Positions 26,465 to 35,960 of a stretch of 64,000 nt of DNA are shown here, in pieces. This DNA is from Shewanella mesophila (lineage in GTDB: Bacteria > Pseudomonadota > Gammaproteobacteria > Enterobacterales > Shewanellaceae). The notes below the pieces were generated by a model. It was not told the origin of the DNA. It saw only the letters and a program-made list of their open reading frames with translations, and made no database searches. The translations under genes and the position numbers were made by a program. The stretch's first letter is position 1. Every line of letters starts with the position of its first letter. Location: the NCBI RefSeq assembly GCF_019457515.1, contig NZ_CP080421.1, positions 1,798,001 through 1,862,000 of the forward strand. The letters are read 5' to 3'.

Positions 26465-28723
26465 ATGGAAACTCAGGTAACTCAACCTGGTTCTACAGCA
26501 ACAAATTTGTTGATGGGGAAGGGCTCAAGTAGAAGAGCTTTTAAAGATAAGTTAACCCAATTTGGGGTAACGCTCGGCGGCACCATGGTGTTTGTCGCGT
26601 TATTGCTGATCTTTTTCTATCTACTTTACGTGGTTAAACCAATTTTTGATGGCGCCAGTGTGACGCCAGTGATGACCGCCGAGCTCCAAGATAGCGATGT
26701 TGCTACCCTAATGGTGGGCAGCGATGAACAAAATGAGATCCTTTATCGCGTTGGAGCAAACGGAAAAGTTACTTTTTACAGTGCAGCAACGGGTCAGGTT
26801 GTCGATGTGGAATCTATCGAATTGCCTGAAGGCGTGTCTATTGTTAGCAGCGCATCGGCAGTGCCAAGTGAACAACGTTTCGCATTTGGCCTCTCAAACG
26901 GCCAAGTGGTGATAGCTGGCATTAATTTCTCAGTCACTTATCCAGATAATAAAAGGGTGATCACGCCGAGCTTACGTTATCCGTTAGGTAAACAGCCTTT
27001 ACCGGTGGATGATAATGCATTGCCACTTAATCAACTGAGTTTTGCCTATTCATCTGACAAAATGAGCTTTACCTATCGTGATGATAGTGGCCGCTGGCAT
27101 CTTACTCGCCAAGAAGGTGAGGAAAACATGATGACAGAGGAGGTTGAGTGGGCATCGACATCAACGATTATCGATGATGCGCCGCTACAAGTGCAACAAG
27201 TGTTGATGACACCCGACCAGCGCCAGTTATTATTACGCTCGTCTAATCGCTTATTTGTCTATGATATTCGTGACGCTGAAGAGGTGTCATTGAGCCAAGT
27301 GATTGAACTTGAGCGCGCAAAGACCAAAGTAACCGATGTATCCTTGTTAGCTGGTGCCAGCTCGGTACTGGTTAGTTATGATAATGGCCTAATTTTGCAG
27401 TATTTTCAGGTTAACGGCGACAAAGGCCGTCAATATCAAGAGATACGTGAATTTAGCAACAAGGCCGGCGTTAAACGCATCGCCAGTGAGTTTTATCGTA
27501 AAAGTTTTGCAACGATTAGCGACTCTGGTGAACTCAACCTGCTTTACACCACTAGTCAGCGCAAGTTGTTTTCAGAGGCCTTTGATTTAAAACAACCGGG
27601 TGTGATGGGCTTTAGCCCTCGTTCGAATGCGTTAGTGGTTCAAGCTGGCGGAAAGCTGCATTTATTTGCGATTGAAAACAGTCACCCAGAGGTGTCTTGG
27701 AGCGCGATGTGGGACAAGGTGTGGTATGAAGGGTATCCCGAGCCACAATATGTTTGGCAGTCTACTTCGGGGTCTGATGACTTTGAAGCTAAGTTAAGCT
27801 TAATGCCACTGGCTTTCGGCACCATGAAGGCTGCGCTCTATGCCATGTTGTTTGCAACCCCTCTTGCAATTGCTGGCGCCATCTACACCGCTTACTTTAT
27901 GTCGCCCAAAGTGCGTGCGGTCGTTAAGCCTACCATCGAAATTATGGAAGCCTTACCTACGGTTATTCTCGGTTTCTTAGCGGGTCTTTGGTTGGCACCA
28001 CTTATTGAAGATAATCTGCCGGGGATCTTGATATTACTGGTGATGTTACCGGTGAGTATATTGGTGACGGCATTTGCGTGGCATCAATTGCCTGGACGTT
28101 GGAAGCAGCGTTTGCCAGAAGTTTACCAAGAGCTGATGTTACTGCCGGTGATCATCTTTGTTGGTTGGTTCGCTTTCTATATCAGTCCGTATGTTGAGGT
28201 GGCACTCTTTGGTGGTGACTCACGTTTATTTATCACTAATGAACTTGGTATTACCTTCGATCAGCGCAACGCTTTGGTTGTCGGTATCGCCATGGGCTTT
28301 GCGGTTATCCCAACGATATTTTCTATTGCAGAAGATGCTGTGTTCTCAGTACCTCGTCACCTTTCAAATGGTAGCTTGGCGTTGGGCGCAACCAACTGGC
28401 AAACCTTGACTCGGGTTGTGTTATTAACCGCGAGTCCAGGCATCTTCTCTGCGGTAATGATGGGTCTTGGCCGCGCGGTTGGTGAAACCATGATTGTACT
28501 GATGGCAACAGGTAATACGGCGATTATGGAATGGAGTGTATTTGAAGGGATGCGGACATTGGCGGCTAATATCGCGGTTGAAATGCCAGAATCTGCCATC
28601 GGTAGTTCCCATTACCGTGTGCTGTTCTTAGCTGCATTCGTCCTGTTTATCTTTACCTTCTTCTTTAACACCATTGCTGAAGTGGTGAGACAGCGTCTTC
28701 GTGAACGCTACAGCTCACTGTAA
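26465..28723 (+). CDS. pstC: Phosphate ABC transporter permease PstC with large extracytoplasmic domain
   Basis: A 752-residue inner-membrane permease, more than twice the length of E. coli PstC (319). First membrane helix about residues 35-57, then a ~390-residue extracytoplasmic insert with repeated strand patterns (LFVYDIRDAEE, SVLVSYDNGLILQYF, LNLLYTTSQRKL) that look like beta-propeller blades. The permease core starts near residue 450 (MKAALYAMLFATPLAIAGAIYTAYF, PTVILGFLAGLWLAP) and has the coupling region LALGATNWQTLTRVVLLTASPGI and GRAVGETMIVLM. It works with PstA, PstB and an unlinked PstS. Confidence 0.92.
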   Translation: METQVTQPGSTATNLLMGKGSSRRAFKDKLTQFGVTLGGTMVFVALLLIFFYLLYVVKPIFDGASVTPVMTAELQDSDVATLMVGSDEQNEILYRVGANGKVTFYSAATGQVVDVESIELPEGVSIVSSASAVPSEQRFAFGLSNGQVVIAGINFSVTYPDNKRVITPSLRYPLGKQPLPVDDNALPLNQLSFAYSSDKMSFTYRDDSGRWHLTRQEGEENMMTEEVEWASTSTIIDDAPLQVQQVLMTPDQRQLLLRSSNRLFVYDIRDAEEVSLSQVIELERAKTKVTDVSLLAGASSVLVSYDNGLILQYFQVNGDKGRQYQEIREFSNKAGVKRIASEFYRKSFATISDSGELNLLYTTSQRKLFSEAFDLKQPGVMGFSPRSNALVVQAGGKLHLFAIENSHPEVSWSAMWDKVWYEGYPEPQYVWQSTSGSDDFEAKLSLMPLAFGTMKAALYAMLFATPLAIAGAIYTAYFMSPKVRAVVKPTIEIMEALPTVILGFLAGLWLAPLIEDNLPGILILLVMLPVSILVTAFAWHQLPGRWKQRLPEVYQELMLLPVIIFVGWFAFYISPYVEVALFGGDSRLFITNELGITFDQRNALVVGIAMGFAVIPTIFSIAEDAVFSVPRHLSNGSLALGATNWQTLTRVVLLTASPGIFSAVMMGLGRAVGETMIVLMATGNTAIMEWSVFEGMRTLAANIAVEMPESAIGSSHYRVLFLAAFVLFIFTFFFNTIAEVVRQRLRERYSSL

Positions 28724-28734
28724 TGGAGGCCAAT

Positions 28735-28791
28735 ATGTTTTTGATTTCGATATTTTCGCCTGTGACCTTAAGAGGCTTATGTAATGGGTAA
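28735..28791 (+). CDS. Possible 18-residue leader/coupling peptide before pstA
   Basis: ATG at 28735 follows GGAGG with 5 bases spacing, an excellent ribosome binding site, and the frame (MFLISIFSPVTLRGLCNG) ends at TAA 28789-28791, overlapping the pstA start at 28784 by 8 bases. pstA has its own AAGAGG site inside this small frame. It could couple pstC and pstA translation. It may equally be fortuitous; no homologue is known to me. Confidence 0.3.
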   Translation: MFLISIFSPVTLRGLCNG

Positions 28792-30442
28792 GTGGTTTAA
28801 ATCGGGTTCGCCCTGGATCTGGATGACAGGTGGCGCGGTCAGTATTAGTTTGATTGCTGTGATTGGTTTGCTGCTGTTAATCGCATCTCGTGGTTTGAGT
28901 TACTTCTGGCCTGCTGAGATCTATCAGTGGGAGTTAGTCGATCAGCAAGGTGTTCGTTCGACGCTGATTGGTGAGATTTACGATAAAGAGGAAGTGCCAA
29001 CAGAGCGCTTGATCTCGGCGGGACACAAATTTAACCAACATCCTGGTGAGATGGTGACTCGATATCTTGTCAAAACGGGTAACCGCGAATTTGTTGGGTT
29101 AGATTTTCGCTGGATATTAGCAACCGATATTGTCTCTCGCACGACACCTATCGAGCTGGCTAAGTTAGAGCGCTCTAAAAACGGTGATTTCTACGGTTAT
29201 CCAGTTGCGATTATCGAAGATGGTAAGCGTCTTGCGCTGGATAATGACCACCTTGAAGCATCGTTCAAAGAGCATATTGAACGGGCGGTTGCATTAAGTG
29301 ATAAAGCGGTTTCATTGCAGAAGGGCGATATCGGTTCAGTTAACTATCAACTCGAGCATTTACGTTTAAAAGAACGTGGTTACGAGTTAGATAACGCCTT
29401 AACTGATGCGCGTAAAAGGCAACTCGATGCGGAGCGTACAAAACTTCAAGCCGACTACCAAGAGATGGAGAAGGCATTCTTTGCTCTTCGTCAAGAAGCT
29501 GCTCGTGACTCGGTGATTATCCGCGATATGCGCGGCGAAGAAGTCACGCTGCCACTTGATAGCATCTTAGATGTGACTTACTCAAATCACTTGAGCTTAC
29601 TCGGCAAGGTGGGTCATTGGTTCAAAGGGATCGGTAAATTTGTTAGTGATGATCCTCGTGAAGCCAATACCGAGGGCGGGGTGTTCCCAGCTATCTTCGG
29701 TACGGTATTTATGGTGATGCTCATGGCGGTGATTGTGACGCCATTTGGCGTTATTGCAGCGGTTTACCTACATGAATACGCTAAGAAAGGTCCCATCACT
29801 AAGATGATCCGCATCGCGGTGATTAACTTAGCGGGCGTACCATCGATTGTGTATGGTGTGTTTGGTCTAGGGTTCTTTGTCTATATGTTAGGTGGGTCGC
29901 TCGATCAGCTGTTTTACCCTGAAGCGCTGCCAACGCCGACCTTTGGATCTCCCGGTGTCATTTGGTCGGCATTGACCTTGGCGATCCTTACATTGCCAGT
30001 GGTTATCGTGTCCACCGAAGAGGGGCTAAGTCGTATTCCAAGCTCGGTTCGTCAAGGGAGTTTGGCTTTGGGCGCGACTAAGGCTGAAACCTTGTGGCGC
30101 ATCATCTTACCCATGGCGAGTCCTGCGATTATGACAGGCCTTATTTTGGCGGTAGCCCGGGCCGCTGGCGAAGTTGCCCCATTGATGTTGGTGGGTGTCG
30201 TAAAGCTTGCGCCGACTTTGCCTATCGATATGAATTTCCCATTTGTGCATTTAGAACGTAAGTTTATGCACTTAGGCTTCCATATTTATGATGTGGGGTT
30301 CCAGAGCCCGAATGTTGAGGCTGCGCGCCCCTTGGTTTATGCCACTTCGTTCTTATTGGTGACTGTAATTGTGAGCTTGAACTTGACGGCGATTGCTGTA
30401 CGTAACCATTTACGTGAAAAGTATCGCTCACTAGAGCACTAA
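28784..30442 (+). CDS. pstA: Phosphate ABC transporter permease PstA, extended
   Basis: A 552-residue permease, again longer than the E. coli protein (296). First membrane helix about residues 12-35. A ~260-residue extracytoplasmic part has a helical, charged stretch about residues 165-235 (DARKRQLDAERTKLQADYQEMEKAFFALRQ type) that predicts a coiled coil. The permease core starts about residue 295 (GGVFPAIFGTVFMVMLMAVIVTPFGVIAAVYLHEYAK) with LALGATKAETLWRIILPMASPAI. Partner of PstC; the large inserts in both probably meet outside the membrane. Confidence 0.93.
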   Translation: MGKWFKSGSPWIWMTGGAVSISLIAVIGLLLLIASRGLSYFWPAEIYQWELVDQQGVRSTLIGEIYDKEEVPTERLISAGHKFNQHPGEMVTRYLVKTGNREFVGLDFRWILATDIVSRTTPIELAKLERSKNGDFYGYPVAIIEDGKRLALDNDHLEASFKEHIERAVALSDKAVSLQKGDIGSVNYQLEHLRLKERGYELDNALTDARKRQLDAERTKLQADYQEMEKAFFALRQEAARDSVIIRDMRGEEVTLPLDSILDVTYSNHLSLLGKVGHWFKGIGKFVSDDPREANTEGGVFPAIFGTVFMVMLMAVIVTPFGVIAAVYLHEYAKKGPITKMIRIAVINLAGVPSIVYGVFGLGFFVYMLGGSLDQLFYPEALPTPTFGSPGVIWSALTLAILTLPVVIVSTEEGLSRIPSSVRQGSLALGATKAETLWRIILPMASPAIMTGLILAVARAAGEVAPLMLVGVVKLAPTLPIDMNFPFVHLERKFMHLGFHIYDVGFQSPNVEAARPLVYATSFLLVTVIVSLNLTAIAVRNHLREKYRSLEH

Positions 30443-30519
30443 CCCAAGCTAAATTAATACCCGCCCGGGCCGAGCTTGGGCGTGAATAAACCTTTATCCT
30501 GAAGTGATTAGGAACAGAT

Positions 30520-31338
30520 ATGATTTCGATAGATAGTTCGGTAATGAAAACAGAAACATTAGACTTAAATAACTTAAGTAGTGAACAGACCGCACTAGAG
30601 ATCCGCAATTTAGATCTTAAATATGGCGATAAGCAGGCGCTATTTGATGTATCAATGAAGATACCTAAGAAAAAAGTTACCGCATTTATCGGCCCAAGTG
30701 GTTGTGGTAAGTCGACACTGCTTCGCTGTATTAACCGTATGAATGACTTAGTCGATAACTGCCACATTGGTGGTGAGATCTTGCTTCATGGGCAAAATAT
30801 CTATGATAAGCAAGTTGACGTAGCCTCACTGCGTCGCAATGTCGGTATGGTGTTTCAGCGTCCAAATCCATTCCCTAAATCAATCTATGAGAATGTAGTT
30901 TATGGATTACGTCTGCAGGGGATAAATAACCGTCGTCAACTCGATGATGCCGCTGAGCGTTCGCTTCGCGGCGCTGCAATTTGGGATGAAGTAAAAGATC
31001 GTCTACACGATAATGCATTTGGTTTATCAGGTGGTCAGCAGCAGCGTTTAGTCATTGCCCGCGCCATTGCCATTGAACCTGAAGTCTTGCTACTCGATGA
31101 GCCAACGTCGGCACTAGATCCTATCTCGACGTTAACCATTGAAGAGTTGATAACCGAGCTAAAATCTAAATATACCGTTGTTATTGTGACGCACAACATG
31201 CAACAGGCGGCTCGCGTCTCTGATCAAACGGCATTTATGTATATGGGAGAGTTGGTTGAATACGCCGATACTAATACCATTTTTACTACGCCGAAGAAAA
31301 AGAAGACCGAGGATTACATTACGGGTCGCTACGGCTAA
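30520..31338 (+). CDS. pstB: Phosphate ABC transporter ATPase PstB
   Basis: A 272-residue ABC ATPase that powers phosphate import. Walker [10 protein letters not shown] near residue 64, Q-loop [11 protein letters not shown] (a PstB hallmark), signature LSGGQQQR, Walker [12 protein letters not shown], and the switch [15 protein letters not shown]. The first ~20 residues vary in the family; an in-frame ATG also lies at 30544. It lies 77 bases after pstA; the gap contains complementary 8-base segments (30443-30450, 30473-30480). Confidence 0.95.
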   Translation: MISIDSSVMKTETLDLNNLSSEQTALEIRNLDLKYGDKQALFDVSMKIPKKKVTAFIGPSGCGKSTLLRCINRMNDLVDNCHIGGEILLHGQNIYDKQVDVASLRRNVGMVFQRPNPFPKSIYENVVYGLRLQGINNRRQLDDAAERSLRGAAIWDEVKDRLHDNAFGLSGGQQQRLVIARAIAIEPEVLLLDEPTSALDPISTLTIEELITELKSKYTVVIVTHNMQQAARVSDQTAFMYMGELVEYADTNTIFTTPKKKKTEDYITGRYG

Positions 31339-31397
31339 GATTCGCTTGAGAATCGATGTCGTCACACAACAGATTGAATTGAAAAGGTTGAGCTGCA

Positions 31398-32099
31398 ATG
31401 GAAAACATGAATTTAAATAAACATATCTCTGGTCAGTTTAATGCTGAGTTAGATGATATTCGTAATCGCGTACTAGCGATGGGCGGTTTGGTTGAACGCC
31501 AGTTAGAGCAAGCGTTAGATGCTCTTGGTAATCTAGATGCCGAGTTGGCGCAGAAGGTGATAGATGGCGATCATACGGTTAACGGTATGGAAGTCTCTAT
31601 CGATGAAGAGTGCACCCGCATTATCGCCAAACGTCAGCCGGCAGCGAGCGATTTACGTTTAATTATTGCTATCTCTAAAACCATTGCCGATCTAGAACGT
31701 ATTGGCGATGCCAGCGTGAAAATTGCCAATGCGGCATTAGATAAGCGTTTGAAAAATCAACAACCGTTATTGGTTAGCATCGAGAATATGGGCCGTCATG
31801 CAACCCGCACCTTACATTCAACCTTAGATGCGCTTGCACGTATGGATGCAGAGGTTGCGATGGAACTGCATAAGGAAGACGCTAAACTCGACAGTGAGTA
31901 TGAAGGTATTATTCGTCAATTAATGACCTATATGATGGAAGACCCGCGTTCAATTCCTGAAGTATTAGATGTACTGTGGGCAGCGCGTGCGGTCGAGAGA
32001 GTGGGCGACAGGTGTCAAAATATCTGCGAATACATCATCTACTATGTTAAAGGTAAAGATGTTCGTCATATTACCTATGAAGAGATGAAAAAAATCTAA
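31398..32099 (+). CDS. phoU: Phosphate signalling protein PhoU
   Basis: A 233-residue helical protein of two PhoU repeats. The metal-site motifs E/D-xxx-D-xxx-R type are visible in [19 protein letters not shown] and in the second repeat [23 protein letters not shown]. PhoU links the Pst transporter to the PhoR/PhoB pair and lowers phosphate uptake when phosphate is plentiful. It closes the pstCAB-phoU operon, followed by a terminator. Confidence 0.95.
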   Translation: MENMNLNKHISGQFNAELDDIRNRVLAMGGLVERQLEQALDALGNLDAELAQKVIDGDHTVNGMEVSIDEECTRIIAKRQPAASDLRLIIAISKTIADLERIGDASVKIANAALDKRLKNQQPLLVSIENMGRHATRTLHSTLDALARMDAEVAMELHKEDAKLDSEYEGIIRQLMTYMMEDPRSIPEVLDVLWAARAVERVGDRCQNICEYIIYYVKGKDVRHITYEEMKKI

Positions 32100-32138
32100 T
32101 CCCGTCGGCTAGGCGTTATCAACAACTAAGCTATTGTT

Positions 32139-32182
32139 AAAAGGCAACCTTAGGTGAACTCAGTTCACTTGGTTGCCTTTTT
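32139..32182 (+). terminator. Terminator of pstCAB-phoU
   Basis: Long stem: 11 perfect pairs (32139-32149 with 32171-32181), extended by an inner GTGAAC/GTTCAC stem, followed by a T run. Confidence 0.87.
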
Positions 32183-32319
32183 ATATCTGTTGGTATTAGC
32201 CCTACCGTTATCCGTTTGGGGCGCATTGTGATACGGCACTTAAACACACAGCTTTTTGTTGCTCTTGTTAATAGCAGTGATTATTCTTGCAGGCAGTTTT
32301 TAAACAAGAGTACTTATTG

Positions 32320-32685
32320 ATGTCAACCAATCAAGGTCAAAGTAAATTAGATCGCGTACTAGCAGAGGCGCGTGAATATAAAGCCAAGCGTGAGACTGGC
32401 TATCGTGAACAGGCGTTAAAACTCTATCCTTGGGTTTGTGGGCGTTGTACCCGCGAGTTTACTCACTCAAATCTACGTGAGTTAACTGTGCACCATAGAG
32501 ATCATAATCATGATAACAATCCCTCTGATGGTTCCAATTGGGAGCTACTCTGCCTCTATTGCCATGACAATGAACATGCAAAATATGAAGAGCTTATTCA
32601 ATATGGCTCGACGACTGAAAATAAAGTTGAAGCGGCGACGTATAATCCATTTGCCGACTTAAAAGGGATGATGAGCAAGAAATAA
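32320..32685 (+). CDS. yajD: YajD-type HNH nuclease family protein
   Basis: A 121-residue protein starting at the ATG at 32320 (AAGAG upstream); the frame is open 11 codons earlier without support. Cys pairs CGRC and CLYC bind a structural zinc, and the HNH core ELTVHHRDHNHDNNPSDGSNWELLC holds the catalytic His. It matches E. coli YajD in size and motifs. Activity of YajD is not well defined; HNH proteins nick DNA. Not part of a defence cluster here. Confidence 0.88.
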   Translation: MSTNQGQSKLDRVLAEAREYKAKRETGYREQALKLYPWVCGRCTREFTHSNLRELTVHHRDHNHDNNPSDGSNWELLCLYCHDNEHAKYEELIQYGSTTENKVEAATYNPFADLKGMMSKK

Positions 32686-32703
32686 TCTTTGCTTATAAAA
32701 GCC

Positions 32704-32973
32704 TTACGCGTCTTGTTCTGCAAGGCGCTTTTCTGCCTCTAACCATTTTTCTCGGCTGATTATCTGGCTGTTTTTACCTCGCTCTTTTTCTTTGCTGCGA
32801 TGATGTTCTTCACTAGCGTATTGCGCCTTACGCTGTGCAAGGTTTTGCCAAATCTGCTGCTGTTTAATCTCGCTAGCGCTACTCCAGCCAACGATTTCAT
32901 CAATATGGCGAAAACAGCCCATGCAGATCTCATCATCATTTAGTCCGCATCGTGCAACGCAAGGTGATTGCAT
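32704..32973 (-). CDS. DUF1289 family small zinc-type protein
   Basis: An 89-residue protein. The N-terminal SPCVARCGLNDDEICMGCFRHIDEIVGW has the conserved Cys pattern of DUF1289 and probably binds a metal. The C-terminal half is charged and helical (KEKERGKNSQIISREKWLEAEKRL), an extension not found in the shortest family members. Function unknown. Convergent with yajD, 18 bases apart. Confidence 0.85.
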   Translation of the reverse strand: MQSPCVARCGLNDDEICMGCFRHIDEIVGWSSASEIKQQQIWQNLAQRKAQYASEEHHRSKEKERGKNSQIISREKWLEAEKRLAEQDA

Positions 32974-33228
32974 AAAGTTATACTCATTTAGCTTTGATTG
33001 ACGGGGATTTTACGGCAGTCGGCAAAGTGGTTCAATCTTATTGGTTAGGAGCCTATCGAGAACAATACTGCGCGGCTAACTCCTTGTCGCAATTCCTTGT
33101 CGCAATAGATTGGCACAAAAACTGAGCTCGTACCATCAGTGGGTCAAGGTATTGGTTTCGTCGTAACCGTGAGTTGTTTACAATAGCGCGGGGTGCTCGG
33201 TGAGTACTTGTCGAGCTTAAGGAATATC

Positions 33229-34569
33229 ATGTCTTACCGCGAATTAATGCATAACTTAGATCAACTCTTATTAGCCAGTCGCTCGTTGTGGCAGGTTAAA
33301 GCGTTCGATTGTGAGGCTTTGCCCTGGGAGGCTGAATTTCCGCTGCTGGCTAAACGGGTGTGGCAGATCAGCGATGATGAGATAGACGCCATTGATCTTG
33401 ATAACGCCCGCTTAGTCGAGACATTATTGCCTGCGTTGCAACAAGATCTTGATAATAGATCTTGTGACGACAATAGCAATGATAAGGGCGATGGGGCAGA
33501 AAGTCGGTCATTCTCTGAGTCATTGTCTCTGCTTCGCTCATCTTTGCCGCCATCGATACCAACGATGAGAGCATCAGTCACCAGTTCATCATCTTCGAGT
33601 GTGTTATCAGATAGTGATGGCAATAAGACACTATTCGGTCTCGATGACGATCTGCTTGCTCATTTTAGTGCTCATATCAAAGGGCGGAAATGGCAACAGA
33701 TCACCGCATTTGCCAGTGCGATTGCTGGTGATCAAACCGAGATACTCGAATGGTGTGCGGGCAAGGGGCATCTTGGCCGCCTGATCGCTAAAGCGCAGCA
33801 GCGAAATGTCACCAGCTTAGAGTGGCAACAAATCTTATGCGATAACGGCCAAGCCTTTGCTGATAGGTGGGCACTACCGCAACGTTTTATCTGTTCAGAT
33901 GCTTTTAGTAAGCAAGCAGGGGTGTTGTTGAAGCCCCAGCAGCAGGCGATAGCGCTGCATGCGTGTGGCGATCTTCATGTGGCATTATTGCGTCATGCAT
34001 CTAAGGCCAATACGGCTTCAATTGCCATATCGCCCTGTTGTTATCATTTGATCAATAGTCAGATTTATCAAGGGATGTCAGAGGTCGCTAAAGCCAGTCG
34101 TTTGCGCTTAAGTCGCCATGATTTGCAACTGCCACTGCAACAAAGCGTGATCGCCAACGACAAGGCGAAAAAGCTGCGTTTACAAGAGGTGGCCTGGCGA
34201 TTAGGTTTTGATAGCTTGCAGCGCCATGTGACTGGGAATAATCACTATTTGCCGATACCTTCGATTAAACAGAGCCAGCTCAGTGGTGATTTTGAGGCCT
34301 TTTGTTATTGGGCGGCGAAGCAGAAATCGGTCACTTTGCCGTCAGCTTGGTCGGCTGAACACTATTTGACCTTAGGGTTAGCGCGCCAGCGATTGACGAG
34401 GCGTATCGATCTGGTTGCTCATCTGTTTCGTGAGTCGTTGGAAAAATGGTTATTGCTCGATAGAGTCTGTTTTCTGCAAGAGGCAGGTTATCAGGTAAAT
34501 TTGACCGAATTTTGTGCGGCAACGATTACCCCCAGAAATGCGTTAATTTTAGCCAAAAAGGCAAATTAA
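33229..34569 (+). CDS. SAM-dependent methyltransferase with low-complexity insert
   Basis: A 446-residue protein starting at the ATG at 33229, which has AAGGA five bases upstream; an in-frame start 12 codons earlier has none. The class I SAM motif is EILEWCAGKGHLGRLIA near residue 180, followed by ALHACGDLHVALL and SPCCYHLI. It matches the methyltransferase group with the C-A-G-K-G-x-L-G motif, related to GSTCD/RNA methyltransferases. Residues about 80-135 are a Ser/Asp-rich stretch of low complexity. The target is unknown. Single gene. Confidence 0.83.
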   Translation: MSYRELMHNLDQLLLASRSLWQVKAFDCEALPWEAEFPLLAKRVWQISDDEIDAIDLDNARLVETLLPALQQDLDNRSCDDNSNDKGDGAESRSFSESLSLLRSSLPPSIPTMRASVTSSSSSSVLSDSDGNKTLFGLDDDLLAHFSAHIKGRKWQQITAFASAIAGDQTEILEWCAGKGHLGRLIAKAQQRNVTSLEWQQILCDNGQAFADRWALPQRFICSDAFSKQAGVLLKPQQQAIALHACGDLHVALLRHASKANTASIAISPCCYHLINSQIYQGMSEVAKASRLRLSRHDLQLPLQQSVIANDKAKKLRLQEVAWRLGFDSLQRHVTGNNHYLPIPSIKQSQLSGDFEAFCYWAAKQKSVTLPSAWSAEHYLTLGLARQRLTRRIDLVAHLFRESLEKWLLLDRVCFLQEAGYQVNLTEFCAATITPRNALILAKKAN

Positions 34570-34819
34570 CGTCATTTAAGGTCAATTTGCTGGCTAATAA
34601 ACTGTTTAATAAGAAATAATTGGTTGGTAATGGGCTTGTGTAGAATGAATTGACACGATAAAAATGTTGGATTTATAGACGTAGTACCGAAAAAAGCGCT
34701 CATATTACGGTTTTCTGTTGAATCATGCGCGGTTTCTTGCTCAAATGTCGGGCTATTACTGAATAATAATAAATATCGGTGCGTAAAGTACCTATATACA
34801 GAGCGAAATAAACGGTTTC

Positions 34820-35869
34820 ATGAAATATTCTCGCGTTTTTATAAACAGTCTGGCCTATGAGCTGGCACCTGAAGTGGTCTCCACCTCAGAACTTGAGTCT
34901 CGATTAGCTCCTTTGTATCAAAAGTTCAGGATCCCTATGGGGCAGCTTGCTGCACTGACGGGTATTCAAGAACGCCGCTGGTGGCCAAAAGGACACCGTT
35001 TGTCTGACGGCGCATTAGCTGCGGCAAATAAGGCGATCGACGAAACGGGGATCAGTGTCAGTGATCTTGGAGCCGTCGTATATACCGGGGTTTGTCGTGA
35101 TCAACACGAGCCAGCGACCGCTTGCCGAATTGCTGCAGAGCTTGGGGTGTCTAAAGATACCGCCATTTATGATATCAGTAACGCCTGCCTTGGAGTCTTG
35201 TCTGGTATTCTCGATATTGCCAATCGCATTGAGCTTGGACAGATAAAGGCTGGCCTTGTGGTTTCCTGTGAGTCGGCGCGTCATATTGTGGATATTACGA
35301 TCGACAATATGTTGGCCGAACCAACCATGCAAAACTACGCCCAATCATTAGCCACCTTAACTGGTGGCTCTGGCGCCGTGGCGGTACTCATCACAGATGG
35401 CACACTGTCATTAAAGGGCGAACGTCAGCACCAGCTGCTTGGCGCAAGTCATCTGTCGGCGCCTGAGCATCACAACTTATGTCAATGGGGCCTACAAGAG
35501 GCTGGAACTCAGTTGTATCGTGAGTTTATGCGTACCGACGGCGTCGCCCTGTTGAAAGAAGGGGTGGAACTAGCTCGTCATACTTGGAGCCATTTCCTTG
35601 AGCAGCGTAACTGGGTCGTTGAGCAGGTCGATAAGGTCATTTGTCACCAAGTGGGCGCATCAAACCGCAAACAGGTGCTCAGTGCGCTTAACATTCCTCA
35701 AGAGAAAGAGTTTCCGACTTATAAATTGCTTGGCAATATGGGCACGGTATCCTTGCCAGTTACGGCGGCAATGGCACATGATCAAGGATTCCTGCGCAAA
35801 GGCGATCAAGTGAGTTTCCTTGGGATAGGCAGTGGTCTAAATTGCATGATGCTTGGACTTAAGTGGTAA
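34820..35869 (+). CDS. oleA: OleA, acyl-CoA head-to-head condensing thiolase
   Basis: A 349-residue thiolase-fold protein that joins two fatty acyl-CoA molecules to a 2-alkyl-3-ketoalkanoic acid, the first step of long-chain olefin formation. The nucleophile is Cys123 in ISNACLGVLSG; Glu97 in RDQHEPAT fits the OleA-specific base; His is in VICHQVGASNRKQ and Asn in LLGNMGTVSLP. It differs from FabH by the N-terminal IQERRWWPKG segment typical of OleA. First of four co-directional genes, oleABCD. Confidence 0.92.
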   Translation: MKYSRVFINSLAYELAPEVVSTSELESRLAPLYQKFRIPMGQLAALTGIQERRWWPKGHRLSDGALAAANKAIDETGISVSDLGAVVYTGVCRDQHEPATACRIAAELGVSKDTAIYDISNACLGVLSGILDIANRIELGQIKAGLVVSCESARHIVDITIDNMLAEPTMQNYAQSLATLTGGSGAVAVLITDGTLSLKGERQHQLLGASHLSAPEHHNLCQWGLQEAGTQLYREFMRTDGVALLKEGVELARHTWSHFLEQRNWVVEQVDKVICHQVGASNRKQVLSALNIPQEKEFPTYKLLGNMGTVSLPVTAAMAHDQGFLRKGDQVSFLGIGSGLNCMMLGLKW

Positions 35870-35960
35870 TTCACCATCTCGTTTAGTCTTAATAAAACAG
35901 ATTATCTCGATAGGGGCTGCAGCCCTTCATCGAGGACAAAACTTGGATATAGGAAAGTTC

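Noticed and set aside
32320..32685. HNH protein as part of a defence system
   Set aside because: It matches the housekeeping-type YajD and has no defence neighbours.
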